A stretch of 64,000 nucleotides of DNA. Origin: an uncultured Oscillospiraceae bacterium (GTDB lineage: Bacteria > Bacillota > Clostridia > Oscillospirales > Oscillospiraceae). The number at the start of each line of letters is the position of its first letter. The first letter of the stretch is position 1. Positions 35,985 to 44,260 of this stretch are shown here, one piece after another. The notes under the pieces were generated by a model, which was not told the DNA's origin, ran no database searches, and was given only the letters and a program-made list of their open reading frames with translations. The translations under genes and the position numbers were made by a program. The DNA lies in the NCBI GenBank assembly GCA_934589675.1, contig CAKTOF010000003.1, positions 62,001 through 126,000 of the forward strand, written 5' to 3'.

Positions 35985-37175
35985 ATGGAACTCAATGAGA
36001 CCATCCGGGCGAAAATGCGCAGCCCCAGATCGTCGACAGAGATGGAACGCCGCTGGAAGCTGGCCCGTGGGGTCATGAAAGAAGCAGATTTGGATTTACT
36101 GCTTGCGCAAAATGATAACCAGTATATCGGCGGATATGTCCGATGGTTGATTGACGTGCCGGCAGTGCAGGGATATCCGATGAGCGTTCTGTTCAGCGCG
36201 GATGGGGAGATGACCACAATCACGCACGGCGCGCCCGACATGCCGCTGCTGCCCGAGTGGGCCATGCGAGGCCCCACTGTGCGCCTGTCCTCGCCTTATG
36301 TGCGCTCTCTGAATTACACGGATGGCTATGACGCCGCCCTGATTGCAGAACAGGTAAAAAAGCGGAACGTTAAACGGCTCGGCCTGGTGGGATGGGCGCA
36401 AATGAACCATGTGATTGTTGATCGCCTGCGCGAGGAGACCGATGCAGAGCTGATCGACGCGACCAGACTCATCGACGAAATAAAGGGGCCCAAAAGCAGC
36501 GAGGAGATGGAGTGCATCTGCCAGACTGCCGCCATGCACGATCAGGTGATGGACTATGCCGCACAGATCATTCGTCCCGGCCTGCGGGAATATGAGATTC
36601 AGGCAGCGCTGGTGAAAAAACTGATGGAGCTGGGCAGCGAAGAGCAGCTGATTATGATTGGCTCCGCTCCATGCGGTCAATGTGCCGGTATTCAGTACGC
36701 TCATTATCAAAATCGTATGATTCAGCGAGGGGACGAGCTGACAGTCATGATTGAGACCAGTGGAATGGGCGGTTATTATTGCGAGATGGGCCGCTCTTTT
36801 GCAGTAGGCTGTCAGCCTTCTGAGCAGCTGGAGTATATGTTTGATCAGTCCAGGCGGGTCCAGCGCCGCACGGCTGAGCTGCTGCTGCCCGGGAAGCGGG
36901 CAGGGTCTGTGACGGAAGAGGTCAATGTTTTGCTGAAGGAAATGGGGTTACCGGAGGAGCACCGGATCTTTACCCATGGGCAGGGATATGACCTGATCGA
37001 GTCTCCCGGTTTTGATTTGGAGGATGATTTCATACTACGAGAGAACATGAACATCGCAATCCATCCAACCTATGCAACACCGCATGCCTTTGGCTTCTGC
37101 TGTGACAATTATCAGATTACGGCAGAGGGAGCAAGGCGACTGGAAAAATTTCGGCAGGACGTGATCCGGCTATAA
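35985..37175 (+). CDS. Creatinase-like 'pita-bread' fold protein (second copy)
   Basis: This 396-residue paralogue follows 16 bases after the first. N-terminal domain: ADLDLLLAQNDNQYIGGYVRW; M24-like domain: IETSGMGGYYCEMGRSFAVG, then THGQGYDLIESPGF and IAIHPTYATPHAF. Metal ligands are altered as in the first copy, with His where M24 enzymes have Glu (IHPTY and LHPGT), so the two belong to one subfamily. They could form one hetero-oligomeric enzyme or act in sequence. It is the last gene of the cluster, ahead of a long terminator hairpin. Confidence 0.8.
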   Translation: MELNETIRAKMRSPRSSTEMERRWKLARGVMKEADLDLLLAQNDNQYIGGYVRWLIDVPAVQGYPMSVLFSADGEMTTITHGAPDMPLLPEWAMRGPTVRLSSPYVRSLNYTDGYDAALIAEQVKKRNVKRLGLVGWAQMNHVIVDRLREETDAELIDATRLIDEIKGPKSSEEMECICQTAAMHDQVMDYAAQIIRPGLREYEIQAALVKKLMELGSEEQLIMIGSAPCGQCAGIQYAHYQNRMIQRGDELTVMIETSGMGGYYCEMGRSFAVGCQPSEQLEYMFDQSRRVQRRTAELLLPGKRAGSVTEEVNVLLKEMGLPEEHRIFTHGQGYDLIESPGFDLEDDFILRENMNIAIHPTYATPHAFGFCCDNYQITAEGARRLEKFRQDVIRL

Positions 37176-37223
37176 CCGGCATAGATCTCGCAAAAAAGCA
37201 AAATCATAGCCAAAAACCAAACG

Positions 37224-37281
37224 GCACCCCATTTCATAGTCCGAGTATTGAAAAAACGGACTAAGAAATGGGGTGCTTTTC
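37224..37281. terminator. Long terminator hairpin closing the transporter-creatinase cluster
   Basis: GCACCCCATTTC...AGTCCG pairs with CGGACT...GAAATGGGGTGC over about 20 bp with one internal mismatch area; TTTT follows on plus and CGTTTGGTTTTT on minus. It separates the cluster from the facing fumarase gene. Confidence 0.8.
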
Positions 37282-37332
37282 TATGTCTGGTTTTGCTCGG
37301 CCAGCTCAGAAAGAGCAGGCGATTTGAACTTC

Positions 37333-37881
37333 CTAGACAGTTCGGTAGCGCGCTTTTCCTTCCGTGAAGAGGTTTCCACCGCGGCAGTCGAGCGCGACGG
37401 TCAGCGGGAGGTCTTGGATCGTAAAGCGCTTGATGGATTCGCACCCAAGCTCAGGGAATGCGATCTCCGCGGCAGCCTTGACGCAGCCGGCAATGAGCGC
37501 GCCGGCGCCGCCGACGGCGCAGAAATAGACGGCGTTGTTCCGGCAGATGGCGTCGATGACGGCCTGATTGCGCTCGCCCTTGCCGATGATGGCCGCGAGG
37601 CCGAGGTCGAGCAGACGCGGCGCGTAGGGGTCCATGCGGCCGGACGTCGTAGGCCCGCACGAGCCGACGGGCATACCCGCCTGCGCGGGCGTGGGGCCTG
37701 CGTGATAGATGATCGAGCCGGAAAGCGGAAAGGGGAGCGGCTGCCCGGCATCGAGCAGCGCAAACAGGCGCTTGTGCGCAGCATCGCGCGCGGTGTAGAC
37801 TTCGCCGGAAAGCAGCACACGGTCGCCCGCGCGGAGCGTGGGCGCGGCGTCGCGGATCTGATCAGTCGTCAACTCAATCAT
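37333..37881 (-). CDS. fumB: Class I fumarate hydratase beta subunit (Fe-S hydro-lyase C-terminal domain)
   Basis: The 182 residues match the beta subunit of two-subunit fumarase/tartrate dehydratase: VLLSGEVYTARDAAHKR, IIYHAGPTPA, GSCGPTTSGRMDPYAP and VGGAGALIAGCVK. With its alpha partner it hydrates fumarate to malate using a 4Fe-4S cluster that the alpha subunit holds. No alpha gene lies upstream: the preceding gene is a DivIVA-like coiled-coil protein whose end overlaps this ATG by 8 bases. The alpha gene must be elsewhere. A longer in-frame start is rejected because it runs into the upstream gene. The L-tartrate alternative cannot be excluded. Confidence 0.87.
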   Translation of the reverse strand: MIELTTDQIRDAAPTLRAGDRVLLSGEVYTARDAAHKRLFALLDAGQPLPFPLSGSIIYHAGPTPAQAGMPVGSCGPTTSGRMDPYAPRLLDLGLAAIIGKGERNQAVIDAICRNNAVYFCAVGGAGALIAGCVKAAAEIAFPELGCESIKRFTIQDLPLTVALDCRGGNLFTEGKARYRTV

Positions 37882-38500
37882 TGCGCGACACCTCATCATG
37901 GAGCGACGCGATCTCCTCGGGCGCATTTTCGAGCACGAGCTTCAGGTCGGCCAGCGCTTCTTTCATACGCTCGAGCGAGTCGGAAAGCTCAGTGTACAGC
38001 AGCGAGACCTCGCTGGCGGAGGCCTGAACGCGGTCGGAGAGGGACTGGCACACGCCGCTCATGCGGTCATAGAGCGCACCTGCGCGCTCGACGGCGCCGC
38101 GCTCGACGGCTTCGGCACGGCGGTAAGCGGCCAGCTCCAGCGCATCAGACGACGGCGCGGCGGGCTCTTCGGCCAGCTCCGGCTCCTGCGCGGATGCGTC
38201 GGCGAGCTGCTCGCGCAGCGACGCGCTTTCCTCCTCCGCCGCGTCCAGCAGAGACTGAAGATTGTCTTTTTCGGCATCGTGCGCGTCCTGCGCTGCGCGC
38301 AGCGCCTCCAGCTCCGCCTCGCGCGCGGCGCGCTCTTCTTCCAGCGCACGCACCTGCTCGGAGAGGGCGGCGCTTTCTTTCTGCGCTTCGCGCAGCGCGT
38401 GCTCGTACTCGCCAGACGCTTTTTCGATATAGCGCACAACGTCGTAGCGGTTAAAGCCATGCAGCGCGGAGCGGAACTGAGTCGATTCGGAACCGGACAT
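37874..38500 (-). CDS. DivIVA-like coiled-coil protein
   Basis: The N-terminal 25 residues (FRSALHGFNRYDVVRYIEK) match the DivIVA/GpsB lipid-binding start, where a Phe-Arg loop inserts into curved membrane. Then come long Ala/Glu/Arg coiled coils (about 25-105), a Pro/Ala break and a second helical stretch to residue 207. Such proteins mark division sites or organise cell-wall machinery. The start ATG follows GAGGGATTTTC. It shares a transcript with the fumarase beta gene. Confidence 0.78.
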   Translation of the reverse strand: MSGSESTQFRSALHGFNRYDVVRYIEKASGEYEHALREAQKESAALSEQVRALEEERAAREAELEALRAAQDAHDAEKDNLQSLLDAAEEESASLREQLADASAQEPELAEEPAAPSSDALELAAYRRAEAVERGAVERAGALYDRMSGVCQSLSDRVQASASEVSLLYTELSDSLERMKEALADLKLVLENAPEEIASLHDEVSRND

Positions 38501-38534
38501 GAAAATCCCTCGCATTTCTGTAACAATCATCGTT

Positions 38535-38563
38535 ATTTTAGCATACCGCCCATCCGTTTACAA
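38535..38563 (-). promoter_or_regulatory. Promoter of the divIVA-like/fumB unit
   Basis: On the minus strand TTGTAA, 17 bases, TAAAAT, about 35 bases before the DivIVA-like start codon. Confidence 0.7.
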
Positions 38564-38619
38564 CCGCTCTGCGCGGAAAAGGGCGAAAAATGCGCGGGAA
38601 GCGCGCTCTGGCAGTGAAT

Positions 38620-38664
38620 GAGAATAAAAAAAGTCGGAGCAAGCGATATGCAGCTTGCTCCGAC
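38620..38664 (-). terminator. Terminator after tRNA-Arg
   Basis: On the minus strand GTCGGAGCAAGC / GCTTGCTCCGAC forms a 12-bp stem followed by TTTTTTTATT, immediately downstream of the tRNA. Confidence 0.9.
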
Positions 38665-38665
38665 G

Positions 38666-38741
38666 TGGCACGCCAGAAGGGACTCGAACCCCCAACCCTC
38701 GGAACCGGAATCCGATGCTCTATCCATTGAGCCACTGGCGC
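38666..38741 (-). tRNA. tRNA-Arg (anticodon CCG)
   Basis: On the minus strand the 76-base sequence folds as a tRNA: acceptor GCGCCAG/CTGGCGT, anticodon stem TCGGA/TCCGA around TTCCGGT (anticodon CCG, reads CGG), T loop GGTTCGAGTCC, and an encoded CCA. It has its own promoter and terminator. Confidence 0.96.
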
Positions 38742-38753
38742 TCATTCCTGAGT

Positions 38754-38782
38754 ATTATAGCAGAGCTGCGCCGGAAAGTAAA
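38754..38782 (-). promoter_or_regulatory. tRNA-Arg promoter
   Basis: On the minus strand TTTACT, 17 bases, perfect TATAAT, ending 12 bases before the mature tRNA 5' end. Confidence 0.82.
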
Positions 38783-38819
38783 GTGGCTGACCGGATTTTC
38801 ACCGGCCAAATTGCGACAG

Positions 38820-38856
38820 AAAAACCGCCGCGCCCGGATTTGGGCGCGGCGGAAAT
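38820..38856 (-). terminator. Terminator of the BMP transporter operon
   Basis: On the minus strand CCGCCGCGCCC / GGGCGCGGCGG is followed by TTTTT, just past the last permease gene. Confidence 0.85.
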
Positions 38857-38857
38857 T

Positions 38858-39856
38858 TTATCGCTCTTCGCGGAAATACGCAAGGCCGAGGCTTGCGGGG
38901 GGCTGGTTTTCCTTCTTCATGCGCAGAGACGAGACGATGAGCACGATGATCGTGCAGATGTACGGCAGCATTTTCAGGATCTCCTGATAGGCCGTGCTGG
39001 CGTTGAGGTAGTTAAAGAGCACGCACAGGCCGCCGAACACGATGGCGCCCCAGATGGCACGCGCGGGCTTCCAGAGCGCAAAGATGACGAGCGCAATGGC
39101 CAGCCAGCCCGTGTCGCCGAGGCAGTTGTTCTGCCAGACGCCGCCGAGGTAGCTCATGATGTAATACAGGCCGCCGAGGCCGGCGATGGCGCTGCCGACG
39201 AGCGTGGCGAGGTACTTCGTCTTGACGACGTTGATGCCCGCCGCGTCCGCCGCGCCGGGGTTTTCGCCGACGGCGCGCAGGCTCAGTCCCTGCCGCGTGC
39301 GGGCGAGGAACCACGCCGCCACGGCGGCGACGGCGATGAGAACATATGTCAGTATGCTGTATGAGAATATGAGCTTGCCGACGATGCCGAGGTGGTCGGA
39401 CAGAAACGGGATCGTCTTTTTGAACACCGCGCCCGTCGTGCGGACGGAGACGGAGCCGCTCGTCCCGGCGAGCTTGGACAGCGACGCGCCGAGGAAGTTC
39501 CCAAGGCCCGTGCCGAACGTCGTGAGCGCAAGGCCCGTGACATTCTGGTTCACGCGCAGCGTGATGGTCAGAAAGCTGAAGATCAGGCCGCCGGCGACGG
39601 CGAGCAGCAGCGAGCAGGCGATGACGATGAGCACGGCGACGGGCGCGTGGTACACGGCCGCGCCTTTTTCGTAGAAGTATGCGCCTGTGATGCCGCCGAT
39701 GGCGCCGAGGTACATGATGCCCGGAATGCCGAGGTTCAGGTTGCCGGACTTCTCGATGAGGATCTCGCCGACCGCGCCGCACAGCAGGGGAATGCTCTTG
39801 ATGACGGCCGCCGTCAGGAACGAGACGGACAGCAGTGCGGAAAAAATAGCGCCCAT
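38858..39856 (-). CDS. Nucleoside-type ABC transporter permease (NupQ-like)
   Basis: The 332-residue membrane protein is of the BPD-transport-2 family used with BMP lipoproteins, with KSIPLLCGAVGEILIEKSGNL near residue 20 as the hallmark of the second permease and LRAVGENPGAADAAGINV as the coupling stretch. It should carry purine or pyrimidine nucleosides with its partner. Its ATG overlaps the last base of the upstream permease stop codon. Confidence 0.92.
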   Translation of the reverse strand: MGAIFSALLSVSFLTAAVIKSIPLLCGAVGEILIEKSGNLNLGIPGIMYLGAIGGITGAYFYEKGAAVYHAPVAVLIVIACSLLLAVAGGLIFSFLTITLRVNQNVTGLALTTFGTGLGNFLGASLSKLAGTSGSVSVRTTGAVFKKTIPFLSDHLGIVGKLIFSYSILTYVLIAVAAVAAWFLARTRQGLSLRAVGENPGAADAAGINVVKTKYLATLVGSAIAGLGGLYYIMSYLGGVWQNNCLGDTGWLAIALVIFALWKPARAIWGAIVFGGLCVLFNYLNASTAYQEILKMLPYICTIIVLIVSSLRMKKENQPPASLGLAYFREER

Positions 39857-41019
39857 CAGTTCTTGGCCTCCTTTTCCGAGCCGCGCACGCGCACGCGGTA
39901 GTTGACGAAGAAATCACTTGCAAGGATGAAGAAGAGCACAATGCCGACCAGCACGTCGCTCATGGATTCACTCAGGCCGAAGTTTGTGGCAACGCCCTCG
40001 GCCGCGACCTCAAACAGGACGAGCACGAACGAGATGAGCGTCATATACCACACGTTGAACTTGCCCAGCCACGAGACGATGATGGCCGTAAAGCCGCGGC
40101 TGGAGGCCGTGTTCGTCGAGATGGTGTGGCTCGAGCCGGAGACGATGAGGAAGCCGATGAAGCCGCACAGCATACCCGAGAGCATCATCGTGCGGATAAT
40201 GACGCGCTTGACGTCGATGCCGGCGTAGCGGGCGGTGTTTTCCGACTCGCCGACGACGTTGAGCTCGTAGCCGTGCTTTGTGCGCTTGAGGTAGATGTTC
40301 ACCATGACGGCAATGAGCACGATGGCGATGAGCACGATGAGATAGTTGCCGTCGCCAAACACGCCCTTGCCAAGCGTTGTGGACATCCAGCCGGACTGAT
40401 AGTGCGCGCCGTTGACGTCGCCATTGATCGTTCCGATCGTGCCGGTGCCGGCTTTTTTCTCCCAGAGGATGTTGCAGAACGAGATGAGCTGGATGGCGAT
40501 GTAGTTCATCATGAGCGTAAAGAGCGTCTCATTCGTGTTCCACTTCGCCTTGAAAATGGCCGGAACAAGACCCCAGACCGCGCCCGCGACGAGGCTGGAG
40601 ACGATCATGGCGGTAAACAGAAGCCATGTGGGCATATGTCCCGTGCCGAAGAGCATGATGATGGCCGTCGCGAGGCCGCCGATGAGGATCTGCCCCTCGC
40701 CGCCGATGTTCCAGAAGCGCATCTTGAACGCAAGCGTCAGCGCGAGCGCGACGCCGAGCAGGAGCATGGTGTCGCGGATCGTCGTCCACATGCTGCGCGA
40801 GAAGAGCTTTGTGCCGAATGCACCGGAGATCATGGATTCGATGACTGCGCCGGGCTTCGCGCCGGTGAACAGGTAGATGATGAGCAGGTACACCGCAAAT
40901 GCCGCAAGGAAGAAGCCGACATGGATGAGGTAGGACTTCCACAGCGGCATGGAATTGACGCGCGTGATGCGAAGCAGCGGCTCCTTGTGCTGCTCGGTGG
41001 ACTTAGTCTTTTTTGCCAT
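39856..41019 (-). CDS. Nucleoside-type ABC transporter permease (NupP-like)
   Basis: A 387-residue membrane protein, the longer first permease of BMP-family transporters, with ALTLAFKMRFWNIGGEGQIL and TLMMNYIAIQLISF, both typical of YufP/NupP. The start is the ATG six bases after GGAAGGGGGTG; it overlaps the end of the ATPase gene by 17 bases, so translation is likely coupled. Confidence 0.93.
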   Translation of the reverse strand: MAKKTKSTEQHKEPLLRITRVNSMPLWKSYLIHVGFFLAAFAVYLLIIYLFTGAKPGAVIESMISGAFGTKLFSRSMWTTIRDTMLLLGVALALTLAFKMRFWNIGGEGQILIGGLATAIIMLFGTGHMPTWLLFTAMIVSSLVAGAVWGLVPAIFKAKWNTNETLFTLMMNYIAIQLISFCNILWEKKAGTGTIGTINGDVNGAHYQSGWMSTTLGKGVFGDGNYLIVLIAIVLIAVMVNIYLKRTKHGYELNVVGESENTARYAGIDVKRVIIRTMMLSGMLCGFIGFLIVSGSSHTISTNTASSRGFTAIIVSWLGKFNVWYMTLISFVLVLFEVAAEGVATNFGLSESMSDVLVGIVLFFILASDFFVNYRVRVRGSEKEAKN

Positions 41020-42556
41020 CGCCGGCACCCCCTTCCGTCAGCTTCGTCATAAGCAGGCCGACCTCTTCCTTTGTCGCCGTTTTCGTGTCGACGATGCCGC
41101 TGACGCGGCCGCCGCAGAGAACCAGGATGCGGTCGCACAGCTCAAGCAGCACGTCGAGATCCTCGCCGACATAGATGACGGCCGTGCCGCGCTCTTTTTG
41201 CTCGTTGAGCAGGTGGTAGATCGTATAGGACGTGTTGATGTCCAGCCCGCGGACGGCGTAGGCCATCATCAGGACGGTCGGATTGGCTGCGATCTCGCGG
41301 CCGACGAGGATCTTCTGGACATTGCCGCCGGAGAGCTTCTTGACGGACGTTTCCACGTCCGGCACGGCGACCTCGAGCTCGGCGATGACTTCCTCGGCCA
41401 GAATGCGCGGCGTTTTGCGGTCGGCCAGAAGGGAACGGCCGCGGCGGTAGCTTCGCAGCATCATGTTGCCCGCGACGCCCATCGAGCCGACAAGACCCAT
41501 GCCGAGGCGATCCTCCGGGACGAACGAGAGCGCGACGCCGAGGTCGCGGATGTTCTGCGCGTTCTTGCCGATGAGCTCGGTCGGCTCCGCGCCGTTCGGC
41601 GCAGTGTAGACGACGCTGCCGCGCTCGGAGTCCTGAAGTCCCGCGATGGCCTCGAGCAGCTCCTTCTGGCCGCTGCCGGCGATGCCGGCAATGCCGAGGA
41701 TCTCGCCGCTGTATGCGTCAAACGAGACGTTGTCAATGGCTGGGACGCCGTATTTGTTCATCACGGTGAGGTTGCGGATCGCAAGGCGCTTTTCGCAGTT
41801 TTTCGGCTCAGGATGCTCAATGTCGAGCGAGACCTTCTTGCCGACCATCATCTCCGTGAGCATCATCTCCGTGGCGTCCTTCGTGTCGACGGTGTCGATG
41901 TACTGCCCCTTGCGCAAAATGGTGACGCGGTCGGAGAGGGAGAGGACCTCCTGCAGCTTGTGCGTGATGATGACGATGGCCTTGCCGTCGGCGCGCATGT
42001 TGCGCAGGACGTCGAACAGGCGGTCGGTCTCCTGCGGCGTCAGGACGGCCGTCGGCTCGTCAAGAATGAGTATGTCCGCGCCGCGGAAGAGCATCTTGAC
42101 GATCTCGACCGTCTGTTTCTCGGAGACGGACATATCGTAGACCTTTTTGTTCGGCTCGATGCGGAAGCCGTACTGGTCGGCCAGCGCCATGATCTTCTCC
42201 GTGACGGACTTCAGGTTCAGCCGCGTGCTGCCGGGCAGACCGAGGATGATGTTTTCCGCCGCCGTGAAGAGCTCGACGAGCTTGAAGTGCTGGTGGATCA
42301 TACCGATGCCGAGGTCGTAGGCGTCCTTCGGCGAGCGGATGGTCACGACCTCGCCGTTCACACGGATCTCGCCCTCGTCCGGGAAGTAGATGCCGGAGAG
42401 CATGTTCGTCAGCGTCGTTTTTCCGCTGCCGTTTTCGCCGAGCAGAGAGAGGATCTCGCCGCGGCGGATGTCAAGACTGACGTGATCGTTTGCCAGGACG
42501 GAGCCGAAGCGCTTGGTGATGCCCCGCATTTCGACTGCGTTCATCGTGCTTTCCAT
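41003..42556 (-). CDS. Nucleoside-type ABC transporter ATPase (NupO-like)
   Basis: This 517-residue tandem ATPase has Walker A GENGSGKTT and Walker B ILILDEPTAVLTP in the first half. The second half has a degenerate P-loop (GIAGSGQKELLEAIAG) and SGGNVQKILVGREI with AYAVRGLDINTSY in place of the usual catalytic-site sequence, so its second site is probably inactive. It energises the BMP-type importer. The start ATG follows GAGGTG. Confidence 0.93.
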   Translation of the reverse strand: MESTMNAVEMRGITKRFGSVLANDHVSLDIRRGEILSLLGENGSGKTTLTNMLSGIYFPDEGEIRVNGEVVTIRSPKDAYDLGIGMIHQHFKLVELFTAAENIILGLPGSTRLNLKSVTEKIMALADQYGFRIEPNKKVYDMSVSEKQTVEIVKMLFRGADILILDEPTAVLTPQETDRLFDVLRNMRADGKAIVIITHKLQEVLSLSDRVTILRKGQYIDTVDTKDATEMMLTEMMVGKKVSLDIEHPEPKNCEKRLAIRNLTVMNKYGVPAIDNVSFDAYSGEILGIAGIAGSGQKELLEAIAGLQDSERGSVVYTAPNGAEPTELIGKNAQNIRDLGVALSFVPEDRLGMGLVGSMGVAGNMMLRSYRRGRSLLADRKTPRILAEEVIAELEVAVPDVETSVKKLSGGNVQKILVGREIAANPTVLMMAYAVRGLDINTSYTIYHLLNEQKERGTAVIYVGEDLDVLLELCDRILVLCGGRVSGIVDTKTATKEEVGLLMTKLTEGGAGDGKKD

Positions 42557-42586
42557 GGTTTCACCTCTTTATAGTCTCAAACCGGA

Positions 42587-42630
42587 AAAAGGGGGCCGCA
42601 CTGCGACCCCCTTTTTTGTGGGAAACGGGA
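42587..42630 (-). other. Attenuator-like hairpin between binding protein and ATPase genes
   Basis: On the minus strand AAAGGGGGTCGCAGTGCGGCCCCCTTTTT can fold as a GGGGG/CCCCC-based stem followed by a T-run. A partial terminator here would give more binding protein than transporter core, as is common. Confidence 0.55.
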
Positions 42631-44049
42631 TTAGTAGACGACGTTGAGCTCCGTGATGCCGTCAATGCGGAAGGCAAACGACGGGGCAGAGCCGATGGCG
42701 GACTCCGCGTAGAACGTGATGCCGTTCTCGGTCTGGATGTGCTCGACGCCGTAGTAGGTGTCGGCAAGGTCATCGGACGCGGTCGTCGTGACGGTCTCGC
42801 CGTTCACGGTGAACTTCGAGGTGTCGAAGACCTGAATGCTGCCGTCGAGCAGGCCGGCGATGGCGAGGTTGGAGCTCTCAACAGCGGCGTTGTACTCCGC
42901 GTCGGAGCCAAAGGCGTCGCGGTTGATCGGCGTCAGATAGACAGCGCCCTCAGCGTAGCCGGCAGTCCAGTCGGTGTCGATCGTGCCGCCGGAGATCAGC
43001 GTCGCAGCAGCATAGGTGTAGTAGACACCCCAGTTGAGCGTGGCGGAGACAAGAGCGTGGGTCGGCGCAGCCTCGATCATGGAGATGTTGTAGCCGACGC
43101 AGTACACACCGCGCTCTTCACAGGCGCTCGGCGCGCCGGTCGTGTCGGCGTGCTGGCAGATCATGACGCAGTTCTGCTCGTCGATGAGGGAAATGGCCGC
43201 GTCATACTCGAGCGACTCGCTGCCCCAGGAGCCGGTGTAGGTGACGTACATCTGCACGGGGTAGTCGCCGACAACGCTCTTCAGGCCGAGATAGAAGGCG
43301 GTGTAGCCCGAGACGACCTCGGCGTAGGAATAGGCGCCGACGTAGCCGATCGGGATCTCCTTCGAGGCGTCGACCTCGCCGGCATCGATCATCTGCAGGA
43401 GCTTCGTGCCGGCGACGACGCCGGAGACGTAGCGGGACTGGAACACATCAACAAAGAAGTTGTGCATGTTCGGCAGGCCGCTCTGCGCAGCCTGATAGCC
43501 GGTGGCGTGCAGGAACTGAACGTCCGGGAACTCGCTGGCAGCCTGGATGAGGTAATCCTCAAAGCCGAAGCTGCAGCCGACAACAGCCGTGCAGCCGGCC
43601 TCGACGAGCTCAACGGCGGCTTCGTAGCAGCCCTCGTCCTCGCCGACGTTCCACTTGATGACGACCTGGCTGTCATAGTCGATGCCGAGCTGTTCACACA
43701 TGGTCTTGATGCCGATGACGTGCGCCTCGGTGTAGCCCTCGGACTCGTCGCCGATCATGATAAAGCCGAGCTTGATCTGGCTGACATCCTTGCCCTCAAC
43801 CATCTCGCGGTAGGGCGCATAGATGCTCTCGTCAAAGGTGTACTGTTCGTTGAGCGTTTCACCGGAAGCGGAAGCGCTGTCCGTGGAAGCGCCGTCGTCG
43901 GTGCCGGCGGTGTCGCCGGTGTTGTCCGTCGTAGCGGCATTGTCGCCGTTGCCGGGCTCGGCCGTGTCCTTGTCCGCGCCGCCGCAGGCAGCGAGGCTGA
44001 AGACGAGCGCGAGCGCCAGCAGAAGAGCAAGCAGTTTCTTCATTCTCAT
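42631..44049 (-). CDS. BMP-family nucleoside-binding lipoprotein
   Basis: The 472-residue protein has a lipoprotein signal (Cys22 in FSLAAC), an acidic Thr/Asp-rich tether of about 45 residues and a BMP (PnrA/TmpC-like) domain: KLGFIMIGDESEGYTEAH, GCSFGFEDYLIQAASEFPDV and GYVGAYSYAEVVSGYTAFYLG. This family binds nucleosides, chiefly purine ones. It is the first gene of its operon, behind AGGAGGAACG, and is followed by the ATPase and two permeases in the standard order. The gap after it carries a short poly-T hairpin that may favour binding-protein expression. Confidence 0.93.
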   Translation of the reverse strand: MRMKKLLALLLALALVFSLAACGGADKDTAEPGNGDNAATTDNTGDTAGTDDGASTDSASASGETLNEQYTFDESIYAPYREMVEGKDVSQIKLGFIMIGDESEGYTEAHVIGIKTMCEQLGIDYDSQVVIKWNVGEDEGCYEAAVELVEAGCTAVVGCSFGFEDYLIQAASEFPDVQFLHATGYQAAQSGLPNMHNFFVDVFQSRYVSGVVAGTKLLQMIDAGEVDASKEIPIGYVGAYSYAEVVSGYTAFYLGLKSVVGDYPVQMYVTYTGSWGSESLEYDAAISLIDEQNCVMICQHADTTGAPSACEERGVYCVGYNISMIEAAPTHALVSATLNWGVYYTYAAATLISGGTIDTDWTAGYAEGAVYLTPINRDAFGSDAEYNAAVESSNLAIAGLLDGSIQVFDTSKFTVNGETVTTTASDDLADTYYGVEHIQTENGITFYAESAIGSAPSFAFRIDGITELNVVY

Positions 44050-44084
44050 TCGTTCCTCCTGAAATATTTTAATAGAACAGATAC

Positions 44085-44113
44085 ATATTACACAATGAAT
44101 TTGCCGCCGACAA
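44085..44113 (-). promoter_or_regulatory. Promoter of the BMP transporter operon
   Basis: On the minus strand TTGTCG, 17 bases, TAATAT, about 36 bases before the start codon. I see no purine riboswitch in this region. Confidence 0.6.
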
Positions 44114-44225
44114 TCGACAAAATGTACAAATTGGCGCGTGCGGCTGGCTTTAATTCGTGAAAAATGTCTTTTCCTGTTTTAGGTGGTGAAATTATGCGGT
44201 TTTTCCCGCGCTGCGCCGATTGAAC

Positions 44226-44254
44226 TTGCCAGATTTCGACGCAGATGCTATAAT
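44226..44254 (+). promoter_or_regulatory. Promoter placing the transcript start at the ATG
   Basis: TTGCCA, 17 bases, perfect TATAAT. The -10 ends seven bases before the ATG of the next gene, so transcription should begin at or next to the start codon and leave no room for a ribosome site. Confidence 0.72.
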
Positions 44255-44260
44255 ACGCTT

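Noticed and set aside
34821..37175. Xaa-Pro aminopeptidase (active M24 peptidase)
   Set aside because: The conserved metal-binding Asp and Glu residues are replaced in both proteins.
44050..44260. Purine riboswitch ahead of the BMP transporter
   Set aside because: None of the conserved junction or loop sequences of that aptamer can be found on either strand.
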